Shown here in pieces: positions 39,852 through 48,896 of a stretch of 64,000 nt of DNA. Numbering within the stretch: position 1 is the stretch's first letter; the number at the start of each line of letters is the position of its first letter. The position numbers and the translations under genes were made by a program. Below the pieces are notes generated by a model, which made no database searches, was not told the origin of the DNA, and was given only the letters and a program-made list of their open reading frames with translations. The DNA is from Bacteroidota bacterium (GTDB lineage: Bacteria > Bacteroidota > Bacteroidia > 2-12-FULL-35-15), in NCBI GenBank assembly GCA_947504725.1, contig CANNHN010000001.1, positions 372,001 through 436,000 on the forward strand. Direction: 5' to 3'.

Positions 39852-40838
39852 ATGATGAAGAAGTCGTTAACCTTATTGGTATTGCTCTTGTCTCTGAATG
39901 CTTTTTCTCAAAGTGCTTCAGCAGATAAACTACGAATTCAGACTGATGAATTGGAGTTGAAAACCATTTGTGACAAACTTTATCATGTCAAGCAAGCAAA
40001 GCAAACAGATGCTGAAAAAAAAGAAATCAATGCCAGTTTATTGAAAAAGTTTGATGAGATTTTAGATTTGCCTAACTCCTTTGAAAATTACCAATTCGAT
40101 TCCTTAAAAAACGATATTGGCATTCTGGTTTCACCTGATAAAAAATTCCGCATCATCCATTGGAATGTAGCAAAAACAGATGGCACACATGAATATTATG
40201 GATTTATTCAATCCAAATTCACAACTAAAAAAGGCAGAACAGAAAGCATTCAACTTTTTTCATTAACAGATAAATCTGCTGAGATTAGAAATCCGGATAA
40301 TGCTGTTACAGACCACAACAAATGGTTTGGCGCGCTTTACAGCAGAATAATTATCAAAAAAACAAAAACAAAAACGTATTATACTTTATTAGGTTGGGAT
40401 GGAAATGATAAATTTTCTCAGAAAAAAATCATTGACGTATTAACGTTTGATCCAAATAACGGAACGCCAAAATTCGGAGCTGATATTTTTAATTACGAAC
40501 GTAAATATCCGAAACGCATCATCTTTGAATACTCTGCTACTTGTAGCATGTCGCTAAAATACAGTCCTAAAAAAGATTCCATTGTATTCGGACACCTTGC
40601 TCCTACTTCTCCGCAATTGGAAGGACAATTTCAATACTATTGTTCAGATATGAGTTTTGATGGCTTTGGTTTTAAAAAAGGCAAATGGAGTTATGGCACA
40701 AATGTGAATGCTTTGAATGAAAAAGATCAAAATGATAATTTCTATGGCGATCCCAAAGATAAAGCTGAAAGCCACAATATGAGCAATGATTACAAAGACC
40801 CAAATCCAAAGAAAAAGAAGAAAAAAAAGACTGAATAG
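39852..40838 (+). CDS. Secreted protein of unknown function
   Basis: 328 residues from the ATG at 39852 (39855 equally possible). Signal peptide ending SLNAFSQ, then a globular region with many aromatic residues (VSPDKKFRIIHWNV, KTYYTLLGWDGNDKFSQKKIIDVLTF in two parts, GADIFNYE). The C-terminus is a lysine run (KKKKKKKTE). No family recognised with confidence, although similar secreted proteins occur in Bacteroidota. A longer frame to 39771 is repeat-derived and was rejected. Confidence 0.78.
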   Translation: MMKKSLTLLVLLLSLNAFSQSASADKLRIQTDELELKTICDKLYHVKQAKQTDAEKKEINASLLKKFDEILDLPNSFENYQFDSLKNDIGILVSPDKKFRIIHWNVAKTDGTHEYYGFIQSKFTTKKGRTESIQLFSLTDKSAEIRNPDNAVTDHNKWFGALYSRIIIKKTKTKTYYTLLGWDGNDKFSQKKIIDVLTFDPNNGTPKFGADIFNYERKYPKRIIFEYSATCSMSLKYSPKKDSIVFGHLAPTSPQLEGQFQYYCSDMSFDGFGFKKGKWSYGTNVNALNEKDQNDNFYGDPKDKAESHNMSNDYKDPNPKKKKKKKTE

Positions 40839-40890
40839 CGGTTCAAAAAATTATTCCTCCCTATTTCCCCTTCCACGTTTAATTTATTTC

Positions 40891-40898
40891 TAATTTTG
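40891..40898 (+). promoter_or_regulatory. Candidate -7 box upstream of serC
   Basis: TAATTTTG matches TAnnTTTG but lies about 150 bases before serC, so the leader would contain the repeat at 40950-41003. Confidence 0.35.
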
Positions 40899-40949
40899 TA
40901 ATAGACATTAATAACCACTCTTGACATAATTGCTATTCCATATTGATTT

Positions 40950-41003
40950 GTCACCCTGAGCTGGCACACTGAGCGGAGTCGAAGTGCGAAGGGCGAGAAA
41001 TCT
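40950..41003. repeat. GTCACCCTGAG...GAGTCGAAG...GGGCGAGAAATCT repeat
   Basis: A reversed member of the CTTCGACTnCGCTCAGGGTGAC family, including the attached AGATTTCTCGCCC segment also present at 50681-50780 and 55758. Confidence 0.7.
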
Positions 41004-41051
41004 TATGACCGCAAAATATATTTTAAACTCATATACATGTTAACTAAAGAA

Positions 41052-42125
41052 ATGACAAAAGTCCACAATTTTAGCGCTGGTCCTGGAATATTACCAGCAG
41101 AAGTATTAAAACAAGCAGCAGAAGCTTGTATCAATTTTGATAATTTAAATCTTTCACTTTTAGAAATTTCTCACCGTAGCAAGAACTACGAAAAAGTGAT
41201 GGAAGAAGCTCGTGCTTTGGTAAAAGAGCTTTTAGGATTAAATGATAACTACAAAGTTTTATACCTTGGTGGTGGTGCAAGTTTACAATTTGCAATGGTT
41301 CCGTTCAATTTATTAAAAACAGAAGGAACTGCAGGTTATATCAACACAGGTGTTTGGGCAAGCAAAGCAATTAAAGAAGCAAAACTAATTGGCAACACAC
41401 AAGTGATTGCTTCGTCTGAAGACAAGAACTTCAATTACATACCTAAAGGATATGATATTCCTTCAACATTGGATTATTTACACATCACATCTAACAATAC
41501 TATTTACGGAACACAAATGAAGAACTTTCCGAAAACATCGGTTCCATTGGTATGTGATATGAGCAGTGATATTTTCAGCAGAAAAGTAAACGGTAATGAT
41601 TTCGCTTTAATTTATGCTGGAGCACAAAAAAATATGGGTCCGGCTGGCGCTACAATGGTTGCAGTAGATGAAACAAAACTTGGAAAAACTGGTCGCAAAT
41701 TATTATCGATGATGGATTATCAAGTACACATCAAAGGAGATAGTATGTACAACACACCTCCTGTGTTCCCAATTTATGTAACGATGTTAACATTAAGATG
41801 GTTAAAAAATAATGGCGGTATTCCTTGGATTGAAAAATTAAACGAACAAAAAGCAGGATCATTGTATGCTGAAATTGATCGCAACACTTTGTTTAAAGGT
41901 ACTACTGCAATTGAAGATCGTTCGAATATGAATGTGACATTTGTAATGCACAAACCAGAACTAGAACTCGAGTTTGATAAACTAGCAAAAGAAGCAAATT
42001 TAAGTGGTTTGAAAGGACATAGAGATGTTGGTGGTTACAGAGCATCTTTATACAATGCTTTACCTTTAGAAAGTGTAAATGCATTAGTTGAAGTGATGCA
42101 AGCATTTGAAAAGAAATTCGCATAA
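41052..42125 (+). CDS. serC: Phosphoserine aminotransferase
   Basis: 357 residues from the ATG at 41052 (MTKVHNFSAGPG, the family start); an ATG five codons upstream at 41037 is possible. The PLP lysine is in YAGAQKNMGPAG near residue 195, and HRDVGGYRASLYNALP lies near 325. It makes 3-phosphoserine in serine synthesis and can serve pyridoxine synthesis. serA, often next to serC in this phylum, is absent here. A nested hairpin region follows. Confidence 0.96.
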   Translation: MTKVHNFSAGPGILPAEVLKQAAEACINFDNLNLSLLEISHRSKNYEKVMEEARALVKELLGLNDNYKVLYLGGGASLQFAMVPFNLLKTEGTAGYINTGVWASKAIKEAKLIGNTQVIASSEDKNFNYIPKGYDIPSTLDYLHITSNNTIYGTQMKNFPKTSVPLVCDMSSDIFSRKVNGNDFALIYAGAQKNMGPAGATMVAVDETKLGKTGRKLLSMMDYQVHIKGDSMYNTPPVFPIYVTMLTLRWLKNNGGIPWIEKLNEQKAGSLYAEIDRNTLFKGTTAIEDRSNMNVTFVMHKPELELEFDKLAKEANLSGLKGHRDVGGYRASLYNALPLESVNALVEVMQAFEKKFA

Positions 42126-42126
42126 A

Positions 42127-42246
42127 GGTTTACCACTAAGGCACTAAGAAAAAAGGAACCACAAGGGTTCCTTTTTTTGTTATATAAAATTATATTTTTT
42201 CTTTTTTTAAAAAAAACCTAAGTGCCCTTAGTGCCTTAGTGGTAAA
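42127..42246. repeat. TACCACTAAGGCACTAAG large inverted repeat
   Basis: The left arm (42127-42148) and the right arm (42227-42246, CTTAGTGCCTTAGTGGTAAA) match over 20 bases and enclose the serC terminator. The right arm carries an extra partial duplicate (CTAAGTGCC). Confidence 0.8.
42149..42178. terminator. Bidirectional terminator between serC and the FMN reductase gene
   Basis: AAAAAAGGAACC (42149-42160) and GGTTCCTTTTTTT (42166-42178) form a 12-base stem with A/T runs on both sides, suited to both convergent genes. Confidence 0.88.
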
Positions 42247-42250
42247 AAAC

Positions 42251-42772
42251 CTACATCTTCATAAACTCCTCTATTTGCTTTTCTAACACTTTGATGGTAT
42301 TTTCATCTTTCAGTGTTCCATCTTCATTAAGCAAAGTTAAAACACTAGAAACAGGAAGTTTATGTGGCAAAATATGCATTCCTAAATAGTTCAAAATACC
42401 TGTTAAGTGATCTAAGCCACGTAAATTTCCAGCTCTTCCACTAGATACACCAACCAAAGCAACTTTTTTGCCTCTGTTTAAATCAGGGTGAACCGCATCC
42501 AAAAAGGTTTTCAGAACCCCCGGAAAGCTTCCGTTGTATTCTGGAACAATAAAAACTAGCTTATTAGCTGGAATAATGAATTCATCCAATAATTGTTGAA
42601 AATTTTCTGAACGTTTGTTATACAAATCGCTTATTATAAAATCAGTTGGCAAGCTTTCAAACGAAAAGAGTTTAGATTTAACCCCTTGTTTTTCCATAAG
42701 TTGCGTATAGTTTTTAGCCATTTTTAGGCTATTGCTATTGGGTCTGTTTGTGGCTGAAATAACAGTAATCAT
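42251..42772 (-). CDS. NAD(P)H-dependent FMN reductase
   Basis: 173 residues from the ATG at 42772. Flavodoxin-like: N-terminal ISATNRPNSNSLKMA (FMN phosphate loop), FIVPEYNGSFPGVLKTFLD near residue 78 and GVSSGRAGNLRGLDHL near 108. The group includes chromate and azo reductases and general quinone/flavin reductases; the true substrate is unknown. Convergent with serC. Confidence 0.9.
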   Translation of the reverse strand: MITVISATNRPNSNSLKMAKNYTQLMEKQGVKSKLFSFESLPTDFIISDLYNKRSENFQQLLDEFIIPANKLVFIVPEYNGSFPGVLKTFLDAVHPDLNRGKKVALVGVSSGRAGNLRGLDHLTGILNYLGMHILPHKLPVSSVLTLLNEDGTLKDENTIKVLEKQIEEFMKM

Positions 42773-42895
42773 AGTAAATATTATTAACAAATTAATTGTT
42801 TAAAAGTGTTCCATAAGTTTTGAAGAACTTATCGACTCAAAATCTGTATTTTTAAGACTTCTTAAAGCACAAAGTAAAGCATTTTCAGTCAATTT

Positions 42896-43582
42896 ATGAA
42901 TATAACATATTTCGGTCATTCTTGTTTTGGAGTTGAGGTAAATAAAAAGCATATTTTATTCGACCCTTTCATTTCCGACAATGAATTAGCCTCAAAGATT
43001 GATGTTAATTCAGTAAAGGCTGACTACATATTGGTTTCTCATGGTCACTTCGATCACATTGCTGATTTAGTTAGCATTGCAAAGCGAACCAATGCGAAAG
43101 TGATTTGTAATTGGGAAATACACGTTTGGTTAAACAAGCAAGGTATTACAAACACTCATCCTATGAACATTGGCGGGAAATGGAAGTTTGAGTTTGGTGA
43201 TGTCAAATGTGTGGTGGCAGTTCATTCAAGCAGCCTGCCAGATGGTTCAAATGGTGGTAACCCGATGGGGTTTATTGTGGAGACAAATATTGGAAACTTT
43301 TATTACGCTGGTGATACAGCTTTAACTTACGACATGAAGTTGATTGGCGATTACAGAAAAGTGGATTTTGCATTTTTACCGATTGGAGATAATTTCACAA
43401 TGGGTGTTGATAATGCAATTATTGCTTCTGAATTTATAAAGTGTAACAAAATTATTGGGATGCATTTCGATACATTCGGATTTATTAAAATTGACAAAGA
43501 ACAAGCCGTAAAAAAATTCGACAATGCGGGCAATGAGTTGATGTTGTTTGAGATTGGGGAAGTAAAAGAAATAAAAAAGTAG
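42896..43582 (+). CDS. UPF0173 metal-dependent hydrolase (metallo-beta-lactamase fold)
   Basis: 228 residues. MNITYFGHSCFGVEV opens the family, SHGHFDHIADL near residue 50 is the metal-binding HxHxDH, and YAGDTAL near 139 and MHFDTFG near 190 supply further ligands. Substrate not known. Divergent from the FMN reductase and 63 bases before parA. Confidence 0.93.
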   Translation: MNITYFGHSCFGVEVNKKHILFDPFISDNELASKIDVNSVKADYILVSHGHFDHIADLVSIAKRTNAKVICNWEIHVWLNKQGITNTHPMNIGGKWKFEFGDVKCVVAVHSSSLPDGSNGGNPMGFIVETNIGNFYYAGDTALTYDMKLIGDYRKVDFAFLPIGDNFTMGVDNAIIASEFIKCNKIIGMHFDTFGFIKIDKEQAVKKFDNAGNELMLFEIGEVKEIKK

Positions 43583-43645
43583 GCAGTCGACAATAGACAA
43601 AAAACAAAAAGAAATAAAACAAAATACTAAAGACTAACAAACGGG

Positions 43646-44461
43646 ATGGGAAAAATAATAGCAATAGCAAATCAGAAAGGTGGAGTTGGAAAAACAACAA
43701 CAGCTATTAATTTGGCGGCAAGTTTAGCCGTATTGGAATTTAAAACGCTTTTGATTGATGCAGATCCTCAAGCGAATTCAACTTCAGGAGTAGGATTTGA
43801 CCCAAGGAACATCAAAACAGGTATTTACGAATGTATCATTGATGGTATTGAACCAAAAGATATTATTCTTCAAACAGAAACACCAAACTTATTCTTACTT
43901 CCAGCTCATATCGATCTTGTTGGTGCAGAAATAGAAATGATTAATCTTCCAAATCGTGAAAAAATGATGAAGATGGCGTTGGATAAAATCAAAAACGATT
44001 ACGATTTTATTATCATCGATTGTTCTCCTTCATTAGGATTAATAACTGTAAATGCATTATCAGCTGCTGATTCAGTATTGATTCCTGTACAATGTGAATA
44101 CTTTGCTTTGGAAGGATTAGGAAAATTATTAAACACGATTAAAATCGTTCAATCACGATTAAATACTGAGCTAGCTATTGAAGGAATTTTATTAACCATG
44201 TACGACATGCGTTTGCGATTAAGCAACCAAGTTGTGGAAGAAGTAAAAACACATTTTCAACAGATGGTTTTTGATACAATTATTCAGCGAAACACAAAAT
44301 TGGGTGAAGCTCCTAGTTTCGGACAAAGCATTATTATGCACGATGCTAGCGGGAAAGCAGCTGTAAACTACTTAAATTTAGCAAGAGAGATTTTACAAAA
44401 AAATGGAATGACCAGATTAAATGATTCTGAGAAATTTATTAATGTAGAAGAGGAAAATTAA
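43646..44461 (+). CDS. parA: Chromosome-partitioning ATPase ParA/Soj
   Basis: 271 residues. Deviant Walker A KGGVGKTTTAINLA (near residue 10), IDADPQANST (near 38) and FIIIDCSPSLGL (near 118). Together with ParB it moves newly replicated origins. parB starts 48 bases downstream, with a small repeat between. A chromosomal rather than plasmid locus is indicated by the conserved dapB-lepB neighbours. Confidence 0.96.
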   Translation: MGKIIAIANQKGGVGKTTTAINLAASLAVLEFKTLLIDADPQANSTSGVGFDPRNIKTGIYECIIDGIEPKDIILQTETPNLFLLPAHIDLVGAEIEMINLPNREKMMKMALDKIKNDYDFIIIDCSPSLGLITVNALSAADSVLIPVQCEYFALEGLGKLLNTIKIVQSRLNTELAIEGILLTMYDMRLRLSNQVVEEVKTHFQQMVFDTIIQRNTKLGEAPSFGQSIIMHDASGKAAVNYLNLAREILQKNGMTRLNDSEKFINVEEEN

Positions 44462-44485
44462 CCCTTCGACTACGCTCAGGGTGAC
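44462..44485. repeat. CCCTTCGACTACGCTCAGGGTGAC repeat
   Basis: A 24-base core of the CTTCGACTnCGCTCAGGGTGAC family between parA and parB. CCCT/AGGG ends allow a hairpin. Confidence 0.75.
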
Positions 44486-44509
44486 AAAAAAATATAAAAT
44501 TCATTAAAA

Positions 44510-45442
44510 ATGTCAACAACAAAAACGATGTCAACAAAAAGAAACGCATTAGGCAGAGGATTAAGTGCATTACTAGAAAATGCTAATACTGATATTACCA
44601 GCAACAACAAGTTGGAAGGTGAAGGAAAAGTAGTTGGTGCAATTGCCAACATCGAAATATCAAAAATTGAAACCAATCCGTTTCAACCAAGAACTAACTT
44701 TGAAGAAGATGCATTGAATGAATTATCAGCATCTATCAAGGAACATGGAATTATTCAACCCATAACTGTACGCAAACTTGGATACGATAAATACCAATTA
44801 ATTTCTGGAGAAAGACGTTTCCGTGCTTCTCAGCTAGCTGGATTAACAAGTGTCCCTGCATACATTCGAATTGCAAACGATCAAGCAATGTTGGAAATGG
44901 CTTTGGTAGAAAACATTCAACGTGAAAATTTAGATGCGATTGAAGTTGCTATAAGCTACAAACGTTTAATCGATGAGTGCTCGTTAACACAAGAACAACT
45001 TTCACAAAAAGTGAGCAAACAACGTTCAACAATCACCAACTATTTACGTTTATTAAAGCTGCCAGTAGAAATTCAATTAGCAATCCGTAATGGTGACATT
45101 TCGATGGGTCACGCTCGCGCCTTGATTAGTGTTGAGAATGTTGATTTACAATTGGACATCTACAATAAAATTGTATTGAACGATTTATCTGTTCGTGACG
45201 TTGAAGATTTGGCACGTGGAGTTAAAACAGAAATTGATGCAAAAACAAGCAAATCAAGTTCCGATAAAAAAACTACAAAAGCATCTTTATCAGTAGAGCA
45301 AATAAATGCCATAGAAGATTTACGTGCGGTATTCAACGCAAAAGTATTAATCAGCAAAGAATCTAACGGCAAAGGAAAAATTGTAATCCCATTCAAATCA
45401 GATAACGACCTAAAACGTATCTTGGATCTTCTGGATGCATAA
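44510..45442 (+). CDS. parB: Chromosome-partitioning protein ParB/Spo0J
   Basis: 310 residues: RNALGRGLSALLE at the N-terminus (ParA-contacting), the CTPase/ParB motif SGERRFRASQLAGL near residue 102 and VENIQRENLDAIE near 137, a helix-turn-helix (LTQEQLSQKVSKQRSTITNYLRL, in parts) and a C-terminal dimer domain. It binds parS sites; none was recognised by eye in this window. Its end overlaps the DUF5683 gene by 8 bases. Confidence 0.96.
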   Translation: MSTTKTMSTKRNALGRGLSALLENANTDITSNNKLEGEGKVVGAIANIEISKIETNPFQPRTNFEEDALNELSASIKEHGIIQPITVRKLGYDKYQLISGERRFRASQLAGLTSVPAYIRIANDQAMLEMALVENIQRENLDAIEVAISYKRLIDECSLTQEQLSQKVSKQRSTITNYLRLLKLPVEIQLAIRNGDISMGHARALISVENVDLQLDIYNKIVLNDLSVRDVEDLARGVKTEIDAKTSKSSSDKKTTKASLSVEQINAIEDLRAVFNAKVLISKESNGKGKIVIPFKSDNDLKRILDLLDA

Positions 45443-46127
45443 ATCATTCACTCATAACCGTATTGCAAGCAGGTTATTTCAATTTTTTATTGGAATAACC
45501 TTTTTGCTTTTTTTTACTTCTCCTACCATAGCGCAAGTAAACGATACAATTATTCAAAAAGATTCTGCTACAATCAAAAAAGAAGCTATAGTAATTGACT
45601 CAATCAAATCAACAGTAACAATTAAAAAAGGGGTTAAACACTCTCCTAGAAAAGCAGCATTATTGTCTACTATTTTACCTGGTGCTGGACAAGTTTACAA
45701 TAAAAAATACTGGAAGGTCCCAGTCATATATGCTGGTGCAGCAGGTTTGGCCTATTCGTTTCAATTCAATCAATCGCGATATGTAAAATATCGTGATGCT
45801 TATAAATTTAGAATTGATGGTGATGCTACAACCACCGATGATTACATCGGATTGTATAGTGACGATAATTTAAACACACTTCAAAAATACTATCACAGGT
45901 ATCGCGATTTAACAGTAATTGGTTTTGTAGCATTATATGCTCTGAATATTATTGATGCAAGTGTTGATGCACATTTGTTTACCTTTGATGTGAGTGATAA
46001 TTTATCTATGAAAATAGAACCAACATTGATTAATACAGTTGGAATGAATAATTATACAACTGGAATTAACCTTTGCATGTCATTAAGAACTGAGAATAAT
46101 AATTTAATCCGTTTACGATTGGAATAG
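45435..46127 (+). CDS. DUF5683 protein
   Basis: 230 residues, signal peptide ending TIAQ near residue 34, then the DUF5683 segment HSPRKAALLSTILPGAGQVYN and YWKVPVIYAGAAGLAY, with two hydrophobic segments. Function unknown, but it sits between parB and dapB in many Bacteroidota. The 8-base overlap with parB implies coupled translation. Confidence 0.92.
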   Translation: MHKSFTHNRIASRLFQFFIGITFLLFFTSPTIAQVNDTIIQKDSATIKKEAIVIDSIKSTVTIKKGVKHSPRKAALLSTILPGAGQVYNKKYWKVPVIYAGAAGLAYSFQFNQSRYVKYRDAYKFRIDGDATTTDDYIGLYSDDNLNTLQKYYHRYRDLTVIGFVALYALNIIDASVDAHLFTFDVSDNLSMKIEPTLINTVGMNNYTTGINLCMSLRTENNNLIRLRLE

Positions 46128-46234
46128 GATTTCTCCGCTTCGGTCGAAATGACAAAAAGAAGAAAGGTCGAAATGACAAAAAGAAGAAGAGGCGAAATGA
46201 CAAAAAATAGAAAGGTCGAAATGACAAAAAGAAA
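46128..46234. repeat. GGTCGAAATGACAAAAAGAAGAAA tandem repeat, four units
   Basis: An initial GATTTCTCCGCTTCGGTCGA is followed by four consecutive GG(T)CGAAATGACAAAAA(G/T)A units of about 23 bases between DUF5683 and dapB. The unit equals one end of the GTCATTCCGA/TCGAAATGAC element. Confidence 0.85.
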
Positions 46235-46250
46235 CATATAGAATAATATT

Positions 46251-46973
46251 ATGAACATTGCACTTATTGGATACGGAAAAATGGGAAAAGAGATTGAGCA
46301 AATTGCTATCTCACGTGGACATTCAATTGTTTTAAAAGTTGACATTACAAATGCTACAACCTACTCTATTGAAGAGTTAAAAAAGGCAGATGTGGCTATT
46401 GAATTCAGCACTCCTGAAGCTGTTATCAGCAATATTTACAAATGTTTTGATGCAAATGTTCCTGTAGTTGTTGGAACAACTGGCTGGTTGAAACAATTAG
46501 AAGAAGTAAAATCAAAATGTTCTGATAAAAAACAAAGTTTGTTCTATGCTTCAAATTATAGCATTGGAGTAAATTTATTTTTTAAAGTAAATGAGTATTT
46601 GGCAAAGTTGATGAATACATATCCTGAATACAATATCGCGATGGAAGAAATTCATCACGTGCACAAATTAGATTCACCAAGTGGAACAGCAATTTCATTA
46701 GCGAACCAAGTTTTAGAAAACAACAAACAAAAACAAAAGTGGGTGAATGTTGCTACCGATAACAAAAACGAATTAGCAATTATTTCAAAACGCATTGATG
46801 AAGTTCCAGGAACACATACTGTAACGTATAGTTCTGCAGTAGACGAAATTAGCATGACGCACATTGCACATAATCGCAAAGGGTTTGCATTAGGCGCTGT
46901 TATTGCAGCAGAATGGGTGAAAGACAAAAAAGGAATTTATGGAATGAATGATTTATTTGCTAATTCACATTAA
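46251..46973 (+). CDS. dapB: 4-hydroxy-tetrahydrodipicolinate reductase
   Basis: 240 residues: NAD(P)-binding LIGYGKMGKEIE at the N-terminus, FSTPEAV near residue 55, VVGTTGW near 74 and the catalytic EIHHVHKLDSPSGTA near 136. It reduces the dihydrodipicolinate intermediate in diaminopimelate/lysine synthesis, the same pathway as dapD at 26646. Confidence 0.96.
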   Translation: MNIALIGYGKMGKEIEQIAISRGHSIVLKVDITNATTYSIEELKKADVAIEFSTPEAVISNIYKCFDANVPVVVGTTGWLKQLEEVKSKCSDKKQSLFYASNYSIGVNLFFKVNEYLAKLMNTYPEYNIAMEEIHHVHKLDSPSGTAISLANQVLENNKQKQKWVNVATDNKNELAIISKRIDEVPGTHTVTYSSAVDEISMTHIAHNRKGFALGAVIAAEWVKDKKGIYGMNDLFANSH

Positions 46974-47059
46974 TTAACATTAATAAAACAATAAAAAGAG
47001 GGAAATTCGTTTATCGTATCGAAACTTTAAACATTGAACTTTAAACTTTAAAATAACGT

Positions 47060-48826
47060 ATGGAAATTTCTTATATTTTTTTAATTCTCGCTTCAATAAC
47101 AACAATCATTGGCTTATGGAAACTATTTCCATTAGCTAGTCAGGAAGGTTGGAAAGCATTTGTGCCAGTATACAACTTTATTGTTTGGCTTAAAATTATT
47201 CAACGACCATGGTGGTGGATTTTTCTAATCATAACTCCTGGAATTAATTTTTTGATGGTTGCCATTATGTATTTATTAACCGCAAAAGCATTCAACAAAC
47301 GTTCAAATCAAGATAAAACAATTGCCTTTTTATTCGGATATATTTATTTACCTTATTTAGCATTTCAAAAAGATACAGCGTATGTTGGTCCGGAAGACAT
47401 GAGCAAAAGAAAACCTTCTATTGCTCGTGAATGGACAGAAGCAATTGTTTTTGCGGTTATTGCAGCAACTGTTATCAGAACTTTCTTTTTCGAAGCCTTC
47501 ACTATTCCCACTTCTTCACTTGAAAAATCAATGATGGTAGGTGATTATTTGTTTGTGAGTAAAGTAAGTTACGGAGCGAAGATTCCGAACACTCCTCTCT
47601 CCTTCCCTTTTGTTCATCACACATTACCAGGATCGGCTACAACTAAATCGTATTTAGAATGGTTCAAACTTCCATATTTCCGTTTACCAGGATTTGGTTC
47701 GGTAAAAAATAACGACATCGTTGTATTCAACTATCCTGACGGAGATACCGTTGCTTTGAACTATCAAAATCAAAGCTACTATCAAATTTGCAGAGATGCT
47801 AAAAAATCTAGCCTGTACAACAATCCAAATGCACAAATTGAATTAGAAACAGAAAATGGAAAAGTTTTATCTCCAATCGGAGAAGTAGTAGCTCGTCCAG
47901 TTGACAAAAGAGAAAACTATGTAAAACGATGTGTAGCCATTGCTGGAGATAAATTTGAAATTAGAGATGCTGAAATTTATATCAACGATAAACATGTTGA
48001 AACACCTGAGCATGCACAATATCATTATTATGTAAAAACATTGGGCTTTGCTTTTGGCGAATACAATCGTAATGCTGGACAGTTTATTCCAAACGTTCGT
48101 TTACTTGATAAATACGACATCTATGTGGATGAAATGGGAATCATGGATATATCTCAGTCAGGTGATACCGTTACGTATTTAATTAATATGCCACTAGCAA
48201 CTGTTGCTAAAATTAAAGGATTAACAACAGTAATCTCATGTACAAAAGAGATTACTCCAAAAGGACAATATTCAAGCAGAATATTCCCACACTCACCTTC
48301 TATTCCTTGGAACAATGATAATTTCGGTCCGTTTGTTATTCCACAAGCAAACACAACTGTGAATTTGGACACAACAAACATTAAGTTGTATGATCGCATT
48401 ATAGTGAACTATGAATTGAACAAATTAGAAATCAAAGGCGATAAAATTTTCATCAACGGTGTAGAAACAAAAACGTACACATTCAAAATGGATTATTATT
48501 TCATGATGGGTGATAATCGTCAAAACTCTGCAGATTCACGTTATTGGGGAGTTGTGCCAGGCGACCACATTGTTGGGAAACCAGTTTTTGTTTGGATGAG
48601 CATTAAAGATCCAGCTAAAAATCCTGTATCAGGAAGTGTTGGATTAATCAAATCGTTTACACAAAATTCAAAACAAGGTAGATTCAGATGGGAACGTTTC
48701 TTTTGTTTCGTGGGCGAAGATGGATTATCACGGTCGTACAGAGTTCACTTTTTAGTAATTGTTTTAGGTATTACTGGTTTTGTTTATTTTAAAAACAAAC
48801 GTGCAGCTAAGAAAGTAAAGAAATAG
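47060..48826 (+). CDS. lepB: Signal peptidase I with N-terminal DUF5684 domain
   Basis: 588 residues, long for the family. Residues 1-110 are a DUF5684 membrane domain (GLWKLFPLASQEGWKAFVPVYN, in part; RPWWWI). The peptidase starts near residue 125: nucleophile Ser in TIPTSSLEKSMMVGD, general-base Lys in YVKRCVAIAGD, and the closing MMGDNRQNSADSRYWG. The residue after Ser is Leu rather than the usual Met. An insertion of over 200 residues separates the last two boxes. A short membrane segment and KKK end the chain. A second signal peptidase gene follows. Confidence 0.93.
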   Translation: MEISYIFLILASITTIIGLWKLFPLASQEGWKAFVPVYNFIVWLKIIQRPWWWIFLIITPGINFLMVAIMYLLTAKAFNKRSNQDKTIAFLFGYIYLPYLAFQKDTAYVGPEDMSKRKPSIAREWTEAIVFAVIAATVIRTFFFEAFTIPTSSLEKSMMVGDYLFVSKVSYGAKIPNTPLSFPFVHHTLPGSATTKSYLEWFKLPYFRLPGFGSVKNNDIVVFNYPDGDTVALNYQNQSYYQICRDAKKSSLYNNPNAQIELETENGKVLSPIGEVVARPVDKRENYVKRCVAIAGDKFEIRDAEIYINDKHVETPEHAQYHYYVKTLGFAFGEYNRNAGQFIPNVRLLDKYDIYVDEMGIMDISQSGDTVTYLINMPLATVAKIKGLTTVISCTKEITPKGQYSSRIFPHSPSIPWNNDNFGPFVIPQANTTVNLDTTNIKLYDRIIVNYELNKLEIKGDKIFINGVETKTYTFKMDYYFMMGDNRQNSADSRYWGVVPGDHIVGKPVFVWMSIKDPAKNPVSGSVGLIKSFTQNSKQGRFRWERFFCFVGEDGLSRSYRVHFLVIVLGITGFVYFKNKRAAKKVKK

Positions 48827-48881
48827 CCTCTTCCGTCCCGCCAAAAGCGGGACACCTTCTCCAAATAGAGAAGGGAAGCGG
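48827..48881. repeat. Double-hairpin GC-rich repeat between the two lepB genes
   Basis: GTCCCGC/GCGGGAC (around CAAAA) and CTTCTC/GAGAAG (around CAAATA) form two adjacent hairpins in a CCTCTTCC...GGGAAGCGG element. It starts at the first lepB stop and ends 15 bases before the second gene. Confidence 0.75.
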
Positions 48882-48896
48882 AATAAATTATATATA

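Noticed and set aside
43583-45442. parS site near parAB
   Set aside because: No palindrome resembling TGTTTCACGTGAAACA was found by eye in the window; a matrix search would decide.
46052-46345. Minus-strand frames with repeated CHFDLSSF-type sequence
   Set aside because: They are translations of the non-coding tandem repeat before dapB and of the edges of two real genes.
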